Shown here: positions 23,954-32,383 of the stretch, piece by piece
Numbering within the stretch: the first letter of the stretch is position 1
Layout of the letters: every line of letters begins with the position of its first letter
Assembly: GCA_023389595.1 (NCBI GenBank)
Contig: JAEWEF010000019.1
Coordinates: 1-47,749 of the forward strand
Length of the DNA: 47,749 nucleotides
From: Fusobacteriota bacterium
Lineage (GTDB): Bacteria > Fusobacteriota > Fusobacteriia > Fusobacteriales > Fusobacteriaceae
Reading direction: 5' to 3'
Program-made: the position numbers and the translations under genes
Notes under the pieces: model-generated
Seen by the model: the letters and a program-made list of their open reading frames with translations, nothing else
Databases searched by the model: none
Told to the model about the DNA's origin: nothing

Positions 23954-24838
23954 TTACTCCTTATTTTTTTGGGGAATATCTTCCAATATAATTTTCCCAA
24001 GTTTGCCAGATCTATAATCTCTAAGAAGAGTGTAGCAAGCTTGTAAAGTGTTAGGTTTATTCCCTTTTAATAGCATCCCCATCCTAATAGCTATTTTTTC
24101 TATTATATACCAAACATTTTCATCTCTATCTTCTGGTAAAAGTTTATAAGTTTTTTCTACTATATCATATTTATCAAAAGATATCATTTTTTTTAAAAAT
24201 TCACATGCAATGTCTTCCACTGGTAAAATTTCATCTTTTATCGCTCCAGTTATAGCTAAATTTATTCCAACTTCTCTATTATCAAATTTAGGCCATAATA
24301 TACCAGGAGTATCAAGTAACTCATATCCATCTTTTATTCTTATCCACTGTTTACCCTTAGTAAAACCAGGTTTGTTACCAACTCCTGCGCTATTTTTACC
24401 AACTATTCTGTTTATTAATCTTGATTTTCCAACATTTGGTATTCCTAATACCATAATTCTATTTATTAAATTTTTTATTCCTTTTTCTTTTAATTTTTCT
24501 TTTTTTTCATGATTAACTTTTTCTATTTCTTTATACAAGAGATTTAAATTTTTACCTGTTTCTGCACTTATTTCGATAACACCATCAGCATTATCTTCAT
24601 AAATAAAATATTCTTTCCATAATTTAAGTTCATCTTTATTTACTAAATCAGTTTTATTTAAAACTATGACTCTTTTTTTATTTTTTGATATTTTTTTTAT
24701 ATCAGGATTTCTACTCGACATTGGTATTCTTGCGTCGATAACTTCTAGAACTACATCAACTAACTTTATATTTTCGTTTATCATATCCTTTGTTTTCTTC
24801 ATATGACCTGGATACCAGTTTATATAAGTCATCGACAT
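23954..24838 (-). CDS. rbgA: Ribosome biogenesis GTPase (RbgA/YlqF)
   Basis: GTPase for late assembly of the 50S subunit. It shows the circularly permuted motif order: NKTD (G4) and SAET (G5) come before GIPNVGKSRLINRI (G1) and DTPGILWPKF (G3). The N-terminal NWYPGHMKKTKDMI is the YlqF hallmark. An upstream in-frame ATG at 24868 lies inside rsmI; the ATG at 24838, 1 bp after the rsmI stop and 9 nt after GGGAG, is the likely start (294 aa). The C-terminal domain binds rRNA and is complete. Confidence 0.94.
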   Translation of the reverse strand: MSMTYINWYPGHMKKTKDMINENIKLVDVVLEVIDARIPMSSRNPDIKKISKNKKRVIVLNKTDLVNKDELKLWKEYFIYEDNADGVIEISAETGKNLNLLYKEIEKVNHEKKEKLKEKGIKNLINRIMVLGIPNVGKSRLINRIVGKNSAGVGNKPGFTKGKQWIRIKDGYELLDTPGILWPKFDNREVGINLAITGAIKDEILPVEDIACEFLKKMISFDKYDIVEKTYKLLPEDRDENVWYIIEKIAIRMGMLLKGNKPNTLQACYTLLRDYRSGKLGKIILEDIPQKNKE

Positions 24839-24839
24839 T

Positions 24840-25502
24840 TTAATCTTCTCCCTCGATAAATAATACAACTTCTCCCTTTATGGGTTTTTTTTCTATTCTA
24901 TCTATAAGTTCTTTTGTTGTTCCTCTTATAACTTCCTCATATATTTTTGTAAGTTCTCTAAAAATAATTATTTTTCTTTCTCCCATATATTCATCTATAT
25001 CTTTTAAAGTTTTTTCAACTCTAAAGGGAGATTCATATATTATTATTGTTCTTTTTTCTTGAGAAAGTTCTTTTAAAAGAGTTTGTCTCCCTTTCTTTTT
25101 AGGTAAAAATCCTTCAAAACAAAATCTTTTGGTATTTATTCCAGAAACAGAAATTGCAGTTGTAATAGCACTAGCTCCAGGAATAGGAACTACATTAATC
25201 CCTTCATTATTTGCTGCCATAACAAGTTCATATCCAGGATCTGATATACAAGGAGTTCCAGCATCTGTTACTACAGCTATTTTATTTCCGTTCTTAATTA
25301 AATTTATTATATTAGAAATTTGATGATTTTTTGTAAATTCATCATATCTATATAAAGTTTTTTTTATATTATACGCATCTAACAACTTTTTTGTAACTCT
25401 AGTATCTTCAGCAAAAATATAGTCAACTTCATTTAATGTCCTAACAGCTCTAAAAGTAATATCTTCTAAATTACCTATAGGAGTTGCTACTATATACAAC
25501 AT
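24840..25502 (-). CDS. rsmI: 16S rRNA 2'-O-methyltransferase RsmI
   Basis: Methylates the ribose of C1402 of 16S rRNA using SAM. A 220-aa protein of the tetrapyrrole-methylase fold. The start LYIVATPIGNLEDITFRAV, the AEDTRVTKKLL segment, VTDAGTPCISDPGYELV and GEVVLFIEGED are all family marks. It ends a little short of the roughly 280-aa E. coli enzyme, which has a C-terminal extension. Its first base overlaps the last base of the protease gene upstream, and rbgA follows at 1 bp. Confidence 0.95.
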   Translation of the reverse strand: MLYIVATPIGNLEDITFRAVRTLNEVDYIFAEDTRVTKKLLDAYNIKKTLYRYDEFTKNHQISNIINLIKNGNKIAVVTDAGTPCISDPGYELVMAANNEGINVVPIPGASAITTAISVSGINTKRFCFEGFLPKKKGRQTLLKELSQEKRTIIIYESPFRVEKTLKDIDEYMGERKIIIFRELTKIYEEVIRGTTKELIDRIEKKPIKGEVVLFIEGED

Positions 25503-26785
25503 TATTTTATCCCCTTCTTTTTCATTTCATCTAAAAGTATATTTTTAGCCTTTTCTAGTTGTATGTCTTTATGAGTGTCGACAGAATTTGCTACCTTATT
25601 TCCTTTTAATTGTTTTATTAATTCTTTTTTATCTTCTTTATTTTTTGTTTCATCTATATTTGTTATTATACTACTATCTGAAATTAAATAATAATCTTTA
25701 TCTTCTACAACCACATTAGGGTTTATGCCTTTACCGTGTATCATAGAGCCATTAGGTGTATAATACTTAGCTATAGTCAATTTTATAGCATCTCCATCAG
25801 GTAGAGGGATGAGACTTTGTACACTTCCCTTTCCAAATGTTTTTTCACCAACCAATGTTCCTCTTTTATAATCTAATATAGCTCCAGAAACTATTTCAGA
25901 AGCTGAAGCCGATCCACCATTAACAAGAACTGCAAGAGGAAAATCTCCCATATAATCTCCTTCCCTCATATAGTTTCTTTCTCTGCCACTTTTTTCCTTT
26001 GTACTAACTATTTTGCCTTCTTTTATAAATAAAGAAGCTATTTTAACTGATTGTTGTATTTCTCCACCAGGATTGCTTCTTAAATCTAATATTAAAGCTT
26101 TCATCCCATTTTGCTTCATATCGTTTATAGCAGATTTTGCATCTTCGTATATGTTTTCTCCGAATTGAGTTATTCTCAAATAACCTATGCTATTAGACAG
26201 CATTCTGTGTTTAACATATTTTAGAGTAATTTCTTCTCTGATAAGTTCTATTTCTTTTGTCATATTATTAGATTCTCTGTATAATTTAATTTTTACTTTC
26301 GTATTTTTTTTACCCTTTAATTTTTTTGCACATTCATCGCTAGTAAATTTATAAACAGATTCTCCATCTATTTCCAATATTTTATCTTTAGGTTTTATTC
26401 CAGCTTTATACGCAGGCGAATCTTCAACAGGAGATACAACTAATAAAGGTTCATTCTCTTTTTTCTGTATAACCATTCCAACCCCTACGTATTTACCTTT
26501 AAGATCCTCTCTAAAATCTGTAAGTTCTTTTTCAGTTAAATATGAAGAGTGAGGATCATCTAAAGAATTCATCATTCCTTTTATGGCTCCTTGCAGTAAA
26601 TCTTTTTTAGTTATATCTTTATCATTAACGTGATTTTCTTGGATTATATCTATTATATCTGAAATCTCTTTTAATTCTCTTAGATTATAAAGAAATCCAG
26701 ATTTATCTGGTGCAGAAAATATAGTTGTAGAAAAAACAAATAAACTGATAAAAATAATAGCATTTTTTTTTGTGAAAATTTTCAT
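25502..26785 (-). CDS. C-terminal processing peptidase (S41 family, PDZ)
   Basis: Exported or membrane-anchored serine protease that trims exported proteins at their C-termini. It has a signal or anchor segment (about 8-24), a PDZ domain (about 95-170, GKYVGVGMVIQKKENEP and GIKPKDKILEIDGE), and the tail-specific protease domain. The catalytic Ser lies in GSASASE (291-297) and the general-base Lys in TFGKGSVQ about 22 residues on, the Ser-Lys dyad of CtpA. At 427 aa it is the common CtpA/CtpB length. It overlaps tlyA by 4 bp (ATGA) and rsmI by 1 bp. Confidence 0.94.
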   Translation of the reverse strand: MKIFTKKNAIIFISLFVFSTTIFSAPDKSGFLYNLRELKEISDIIDIIQENHVNDKDITKKDLLQGAIKGMMNSLDDPHSSYLTEKELTDFREDLKGKYVGVGMVIQKKENEPLLVVSPVEDSPAYKAGIKPKDKILEIDGESVYKFTSDECAKKLKGKKNTKVKIKLYRESNNMTKEIELIREEITLKYVKHRMLSNSIGYLRITQFGENIYEDAKSAINDMKQNGMKALILDLRSNPGGEIQQSVKIASLFIKEGKIVSTKEKSGRERNYMREGDYMGDFPLAVLVNGGSASASEIVSGAILDYKRGTLVGEKTFGKGSVQSLIPLPDGDAIKLTIAKYYTPNGSMIHGKGINPNVVVEDKDYYLISDSSIITNIDETKNKEDKKELIKQLKGNKVANSVDTHKDIQLEKAKNILLDEMKKKGIK

Positions 26786-27600
26786 TTTGTATCCTCCATA
26801 CTTTTTATTTTTTCACTTAATATTTTTTCGCTAAAAGAATTAGTTTTTTTAGAAAAATATACTAAATATTCAACATTTCCTTTAGCTCCTTTTATAGGTG
26901 ACAAAGTTATATTTTGAAATAAAAGCCCGTATTCTTTAGCATACGAAATTATATCAAAAATTACTTCAATTCTTTTTTCTTTACTTTTCACTATTCCTTT
27001 TTCTAAATATTTATTATCAACTTCAAATTGTGGTTTTATTAAAAATATAATATCTGTATTTTCGTTTATAAATTTTATTAAATACGGAATAACAGTTTTA
27101 ATAGAAATAAAAGATACATCCATAACTATAACATCTATATCTTGAAAATCTATATTATCTTTTGTTAAATTTTTTATATGCATTTTTTCTATAGATTTTA
27201 CTTTTTCATTATTTCTGAGTGACCAATTAAGTTGATTGGTTCCAACATCTATTGCATACACAAATTTTGCTCCATTTTTTAAAGAGCAATCTGTAAATCC
27301 TCCAGTAGATGCTCCAACATCTAAAACTATTTTATTCTTAAAGTCTATAGAAAAATCCTCTATAGCTTTTTCTAACTTTAAGCCTCCACGACTTACATAT
27401 TTCATAACTGAATTTTTAAGTCTGAGTTCATACGGTTTAGATATATCAATAATTGTTCCTACCTTATCAACTTTTTTTTCGTTTAAAACTATATTACCGG
27501 CTATAATATTTCTATTTGCAATATCTAAATTTTCAAAAAAACCTTCTTCTACTAAAAGTTCCGGTAATTTTCTTTTAATTTTTAAAAATTTTTTCATCAT
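26782..27600 (-). CDS. TlyA-family rRNA 2'-O-methyltransferase
   Basis: S4-domain methyltransferase that modifies 16S/23S rRNA ribose in relatives. The N-terminal S4 domain (about 10-60, LPELLVEEGFFENLDIANR) is followed by the linker KYVSRGGLKLEKAIEDF and a FtsJ-like fold with the SAM loop LDVGASTGGFTDCSL; the later VMDVSFISIKTVIP and LIKPQFEV carry the Asp and Lys of the K-D-K-E type centre. At 272 aa it is normal. The start (two successive ATG codons) overlaps the HD-domain gene by 26 bp and has only a weak ribosome site, so translation is probably coupled. Confidence 0.91.
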   Translation of the reverse strand: MMKKFLKIKRKLPELLVEEGFFENLDIANRNIIAGNIVLNEKKVDKVGTIIDISKPYELRLKNSVMKYVSRGGLKLEKAIEDFSIDFKNKIVLDVGASTGGFTDCSLKNGAKFVYAIDVGTNQLNWSLRNNEKVKSIEKMHIKNLTKDNIDFQDIDVIVMDVSFISIKTVIPYLIKFINENTDIIFLIKPQFEVDNKYLEKGIVKSKEKRIEVIFDIISYAKEYGLLFQNITLSPIKGAKGNVEYLVYFSKKTNSFSEKILSEKIKSMEDTK

Positions 27601-28399
27601 CTATATACTCTAAAAGAGGATTTGTTAACATGAGATTTAAAAACCCAGATTCTTCCATCTTTTCTTTTAATTCTTTAGTTTCTTTGGATCTGGTTTCAAA
27701 AAACTCATCCCCTATAGGTACTTCTCCTTTTTCTTTATATATTTCATAAAGTTCTTTATTAGTTAATACTCTAACTATTCTTTTAGATCTTTTAAGTCTA
27801 TCTTTTATAACAGTAGATGAACAATTCAATTCTACTTCAACTTCATCTAAAGTCATTCCCTTATGTACAAGCTCAAGTATATCGTTTGCATTTATAGGAT
27901 TTATTCTGTGTAATGTTGCAGATTCCATATCAGCTTTATGAACTATTTTAGCCTCATCAGTTTCAGGTTGATATTTGCCCCATTTTCCATGGTGAGTCAA
28001 AACGACATGGGCTATATTGTTTTTAATGTCATCTCTCAAAAAATATCCTGTCAAACTTTCAACTTTCTCTAAAGTTTCAAAAACTTCTTTAACTATATAT
28101 TCAGGATTTTTTTTCATCATTTGAGAATGTGAAAGTTCTTCTGAACTTTTTCTAATACTCCCTTTACTAATATCATGAATAATTACACTCACATTTATAA
28201 CAAAAAAATCTAAATATTTTTTTGCCTCTTCAAGTGTGTTGTATTTATTTTTAATTATCTTAATAGCAATATCTAGAACATCATATGTATGATCTGTAAC
28301 TTTAACACCTTGATCGTCATATTTTTCTAAATCTCTTACTTCGTCAAGCATTAAAATTGTTTTAATAAAATTAAACGACTTTTTAGTTCTTTCCTCCAT
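27575..28399 (-). CDS. HD-domain protein (putative phosphohydrolase)
   Basis: A 274-aa protein with HD-superfamily metal ligands in order: His in VTDHTYDVLD, the HD pair in VIIHDISKG, HH in VVLTHHGKWG and Asp in HKADMESATLHR. Such proteins cleave phosphate esters of nucleotides or RNA ends. The C-terminal part (about 180-274) looks like a small helix-turn-helix region (MTLDEVEVELNCSSTVIKDRL). The substrate is unknown. A TTG at 28405 is in frame, but the ATG at 28399, 9 nt after GGAG, fits better. The gene overlaps both dxs and tlyA. Confidence 0.8.
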   Translation of the reverse strand: MEERTKKSFNFIKTILMLDEVRDLEKYDDQGVKVTDHTYDVLDIAIKIIKNKYNTLEEAKKYLDFFVINVSVIIHDISKGSIRKSSEELSHSQMMKKNPEYIVKEVFETLEKVESLTGYFLRDDIKNNIAHVVLTHHGKWGKYQPETDEAKIVHKADMESATLHRINPINANDILELVHKGMTLDEVEVELNCSSTVIKDRLKRSKRIVRVLTNKELYEIYKEKGEVPIGDEFFETRSKETKELKEKMEESGFLNLMLTNPLLEYIDDEKIFKN

Positions 28400-30185
28400 T
28401 AACAAAGTCTCCTATTCTGTTAATTAATCTATCGCCACTCAATCCGTACTCTTTCAACAATTCTTGTCTATTACCATGTGGTATTACTGTTTCTTCTAAT
28501 CCTATTCTATATATTTGTTTTTGTATGAAATTATCATTTAAAAATTCTAAAATAGATGAAGATAAACTATTAACTTTATAATTTTCTTCTATAACAAATA
28601 TTTTTTCGTATTCATTTACCAAATTATTTAACATATTTTCATCAAGTGGTTTAATTGATGTTGCAGATACTATTGTTGCATTTATTCCTATTTTTATCAA
28701 TTCACTATCTATTTCTACAACTTCTTTTAACATGCTTCCAACAGTTATGAATAAAATTTTTTCTCCTTGTTTTATCAAGTTCCATTTTCCTATATTAACA
28801 TTATAGCTACTATTATATTTTTCAGGTAACGTGTATGCATTACTCTTTGAAATTCTAATTGCAATTGGCCCTTCATTATAATCTTTTGCAATTTCTAAGC
28901 ATTCTATGAGTTCTTTTTCTGTAGCGGGAAATAATAGAACAAAATTTTTTATGCTCATAAAAAATGACGTATCATAAATTCCGCTATGTGTCTTACCGTC
29001 TTCACCAACTATACCAGATCTATCAACAATAAATCTTACTGGTAAATTTTGTAGGGATACATCATGTATTAATTGGCTGACTGCTCTCTGTAAAAATGTT
29101 GAGTATATGCATACAAAAGGTTTTTTATTAGCTTTAGCTAGTGCAGCAGAAAAAGTAACTAAAAATCCTTCAGAAATTCCAGAATCTATCATTCTATCTG
29201 GAAAATTTTTATAAAATGTTTCTAATCCAGTTCCACTTACCATGCCTGCACTAAGTGCATAAATATCTCTATCCACTTCTGCCATTTCATTCAATTTATT
29301 TCCAACAACTTTAGAATTTGTTATTGCACTCGAATATGTTTCACCAGTATTTTTATCAAAAGGGGCTATACCATGAAATTTTTCTTTATTATCTTCAGCT
29401 AAAAAATATCCTTTTCCTTTTATTGTATTCGCTGTAACAAAACAAGGTCCTTCACTTTTCTTAATATCATTTAAAACAGTTATCAATTCATTAAAATCAT
29501 GTCCATCAACTACGCCAAAATGTCTAAATCCAAGATTAGTTAATATACTTAAATGTTCATAACTTTTTTCAAGTGATTTTTCAGTTTTTTCATCTGTAGA
29601 TGTTCCTTTAATTTTATTTAAAAGAATGTTTATTTCATTATACAAATTTATATATTTATTATTATTTTTAATTTTTTCGTAATTTTTTGATATAAAACCT
29701 ATATTTTTACCTATAGACATATCATTGTTATTCATTATCACAACAATATTTTTAAGTTTTTTCCATCCTATATAATTCATTGCTTCTAATGAATGACCAT
29801 TTGATATAGATGCATCCCCTACAATAACTACAACTCTTTTATCCGGATGTGCAGTTGCAAATCCGGCAGCGGCTCCTAAAGCTGTTCCTGCATGTCCAGA
29901 TATAAAAGCATCATAACTGCTCTCTTCTGGATCCATAAATGGAGATATCCCATTTCTTTTTCTTAAAGAATAAATTTTTTCAGCTCTATCTGTCAGAATT
30001 TTATATACATATGATTGATGCCCAACATCGAAAAGTATTATATCTTTTTCAAAATCAAAAACTTCTTTAAGGGCTAAAGTAAGCTCTACTACTCCTAGAT
30101 TAGGTCCAAGATGTCCTCCGTTTCTGCTTACTACATCTATTAGTAGATTTCTTATTTCTTGACTCTTTTTTTCTAAGTCTTTCAT
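28383..30185 (-). CDS. dxs: 1-deoxy-D-xylulose-5-phosphate synthase
   Basis: First enzyme of the MEP pathway, joining pyruvate and glyceraldehyde-3-phosphate with thiamine diphosphate. The N-terminal GGHLGPNLGVVELTLAL, the GHAGTALGAAAGFA segment, the ThDP motif VGDASISNGHSLEAMN...NN and the catalytic transketolase-like DRSGIVGEDGKTHSGIYD are present. At 600 aa it is slightly shorter than the 620-aa E. coli enzyme, mainly at the N-terminus. Its substrates come from the glycolytic genes in the same window (gap, tpiA, pyk), and ispG is at 10632-11687. Confidence 0.96.
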   Translation of the reverse strand: MKDLEKKSQEIRNLLIDVVSRNGGHLGPNLGVVELTLALKEVFDFEKDIILFDVGHQSYVYKILTDRAEKIYSLRKRNGISPFMDPEESSYDAFISGHAGTALGAAAGFATAHPDKRVVVIVGDASISNGHSLEAMNYIGWKKLKNIVVIMNNNDMSIGKNIGFISKNYEKIKNNNKYINLYNEINILLNKIKGTSTDEKTEKSLEKSYEHLSILTNLGFRHFGVVDGHDFNELITVLNDIKKSEGPCFVTANTIKGKGYFLAEDNKEKFHGIAPFDKNTGETYSSAITNSKVVGNKLNEMAEVDRDIYALSAGMVSGTGLETFYKNFPDRMIDSGISEGFLVTFSAALAKANKKPFVCIYSTFLQRAVSQLIHDVSLQNLPVRFIVDRSGIVGEDGKTHSGIYDTSFFMSIKNFVLLFPATEKELIECLEIAKDYNEGPIAIRISKSNAYTLPEKYNSSYNVNIGKWNLIKQGEKILFITVGSMLKEVVEIDSELIKIGINATIVSATSIKPLDENMLNNLVNEYEKIFVIEENYKVNSLSSSILEFLNDNFIQKQIYRIGLEETVIPHGNRQELLKEYGLSGDRLINRIGDFVNGGKN

Positions 30186-30198
30186 CGTTCCCCCTAAA

Positions 30199-30501
30199 TC
30201 ATTTTAGATTAATCATTTCTAATTTTATCTTAGGATTTTTATCATTTTCTTTATATATAGTAATTATTCTACCTGTTATTCCTACAACTTCAAAGTCTTC
30301 TATTTCGTTTAATTTAAAATATATTTCCTCTCTATCCTGTTCACAATTTTGTAAAATTTTTACTTTTATTAATTCTCTCGATTCTATAGCATCATTTATA
30401 CTTTTTATTATTCCGTCATTTAATCCATCTTTACCTATTCTAACTATAGGATCTAATATATGTGCTTTTTTCTTTAAAAATGCTCTTTCTTTACTTGTCA
30501 T
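30199..30501 (-). CDS. yhbY: YhbY-type CRM-domain RNA-binding protein
   Basis: A 100-aa single CRM-domain protein that binds rRNA during 50S assembly. The start TSKERAFLKKKAHILDPIVR, the IGKDGLNDGIIKSINDAIES helix and the GxxG-type loop near VVGITGRIITIYKE are the family signature. The ATG follows GAGGAG. It lies 13 bp after the RNase J gene and 13 bp before dxs, with other ribosome-maturation genes (rbgA, rsmI, tlyA) further down the same run. Confidence 0.93.
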   Translation of the reverse strand: MTSKERAFLKKKAHILDPIVRIGKDGLNDGIIKSINDAIESRELIKVKILQNCEQDREEIYFKLNEIEDFEVVGITGRIITIYKENDKNPKIKLEMINLK

Positions 30502-30514
30502 ATTTTCTCCTCAT

Positions 30515-32374
30515 TTAATTTTCTACAAAAGTAGCTATAGGTAATATAATTGGTTCTCTTTTAGTTTTATTGTAAAAAAATTCAGACAACAATTCTTTAA
30601 TTTTGTTTTTCATTAAAGATATTTCTTTACTATTATATTTTTTTCTATTAAATACCTTATTATTTAATATTTTTAAAGATTCGTCTATAAAATCTTCGGA
30701 ATCTTTATAATATATAAATCCTTTTGTAGCTATTTCAGGTCCTGAAACTACAGCACCTTTTTGCTTATCAATAGTGTAAGCAACAACAACTATCCCATCT
30801 TGTGAAAGCTGTTGCCTATCTTTTATTACTACTGCACCTATGTCTCCAACGCCTAACCCATCTATTAGGATAGCTCCAGAATTTACTTTTCCAACTATTT
30901 TTGATTTAGATTTAGTAACTTCTATTTTATCTCCATTTTGTGTTAACAAAATATTTTCATCCAATATACCAGTTTCTTTAGCTGTATCTTTATGAGCTTT
31001 AAGCATTCTATATTCACCATGTATAGGCATAAAAAATTTAGGTTTAATAAGATTTAACATAAGTTTTTGTTCTTCCTTACTGGCATGCCCAGATACATGT
31101 ATTCCAGCTACTTTTTTAAAAACTACTTCAGCGTCAAATTTTAATAAACTATTTATATTACTTGAAACAGCTTTTTCGTTACCTGGTATAGGAGTTGCCG
31201 AAATAATTACCGTATCGTTCTTCTTAACTTCTATATGTTTGTGCATTTGTTTCGCTATCCTAGATAGTGCTGCTAGAGGCTCTCCTTGTGTTCCCGTACA
31301 AAGTATTATAACTTCTTTATCCGAAAAATTATTTACTTTTGAAATTGGTATAATATTTTTTTTATTAACTTTTAAACAACCTATAGAAGGAGCTATGTCA
31401 AAAACTTTTACAAGAGATCTTCCATCTATAGCTATTTTTCTTCCTTGTTCAGCAGCTATATCTACAATTTGTTGTATTCTATGTATATGAGAAGCAAAAA
31501 CTGCTACTATAATTCTTCCTTCAGCTTTTAAAAATTCTTGCCTTAAAGATTCTCCTACAGATTTTTCGGAAGGAGTGAATCCATCTACTTCTGAGTTTGT
31601 GGAATCTGAAAGCATTAAATCGACACCTTCTTCTCCTATTTCTGCTAATCTTGCAAAATCAACTCCAACCCCATCAACTGGAGTTAAATCTATTTTAAAA
31701 TCTCCAGTGTGAAAAATATGTCCAGCAGGAGTTTTTATAGAAAGACAGTAAGAATCTGTTATTGAATGAGTCACTCTTATAAATTCAACGGTAAAATACT
31801 TTCCTACTTTTACTACACTTCTCGACCCAACTTCATGCATCTTTGGCATAATATAATTTTTCCCATATCTCGTTATAAATTTTTCTTTTACAAGAGCATT
31901 TGTTAGTTTCCCTCCATAAATATCAACTGTATTTTCTATTTTTTGATACAAATAAGGTAATCCTCCTATATGATCTTCATGTCCGTGAGTAATAAAAACA
32001 CCTTTTATTTTGTTTTTATTATTTTCTAAAAAAGCATAGTCTGCTATTACTAAATCTATTCCTGGTAAACTTTCATCAGGAAAAATTGCTCCAGCATCAA
32101 CTAAAATAATTTCATCTTTATACTGAAATACTGTAGTATTTTTACCGACTTCATCTATTCCTCCAAGCGGTATTACATACATCTTATCTTTAGATTTTGC
32201 GTTTGTTTTTTTTGTGCTTTCTATTTTCTTTATTTTTTCTATTTTGCTTTTTGAAGATGTTTTTACTTTTTCTGTTTTTTTATTTTCTACCAAAACTTTT
32301 ACATCATTTTTTATATTTTTAATTCTATCTTTTATACTTTGTTCTTTACTATTTTTTTTCTTTTTATTATCCAT
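30515..32374 (-). CDS. rnj: Ribonuclease J
   Basis: Metallo-beta-lactamase-fold 5'-3' exonuclease and endonuclease for mRNA decay and rRNA processing. The zinc motif THGHEDHIGG, the later HTGDFKID and DSTNSE segments, the beta-CASP motif with VSGHASKEE and the C-terminal dimerisation domain are complete. The first about 65 residues are an extra Lys/Ser-rich tail (KKKKNSKEQSIKDRIKNIK) not found in Bacillus RNase J1, perhaps an RNA- or partner-binding arm. At 619 aa it is longer than the usual 555 for this reason. Only one RNase J gene lies in the window. Confidence 0.95.
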   Translation of the reverse strand: MDNKKKKNSKEQSIKDRIKNIKNDVKVLVENKKTEKVKTSSKSKIEKIKKIESTKKTNAKSKDKMYVIPLGGIDEVGKNTTVFQYKDEIILVDAGAIFPDESLPGIDLVIADYAFLENNKNKIKGVFITHGHEDHIGGLPYLYQKIENTVDIYGGKLTNALVKEKFITRYGKNYIMPKMHEVGSRSVVKVGKYFTVEFIRVTHSITDSYCLSIKTPAGHIFHTGDFKIDLTPVDGVGVDFARLAEIGEEGVDLMLSDSTNSEVDGFTPSEKSVGESLRQEFLKAEGRIIVAVFASHIHRIQQIVDIAAEQGRKIAIDGRSLVKVFDIAPSIGCLKVNKKNIIPISKVNNFSDKEVIILCTGTQGEPLAALSRIAKQMHKHIEVKKNDTVIISATPIPGNEKAVSSNINSLLKFDAEVVFKKVAGIHVSGHASKEEQKLMLNLIKPKFFMPIHGEYRMLKAHKDTAKETGILDENILLTQNGDKIEVTKSKSKIVGKVNSGAILIDGLGVGDIGAVVIKDRQQLSQDGIVVVAYTIDKQKGAVVSGPEIATKGFIYYKDSEDFIDESLKILNNKVFNRKKYNSKEISLMKNKIKELLSEFFYNKTKREPIILPIATFVEN

Positions 32375-32383
32375 ATACCTTCC

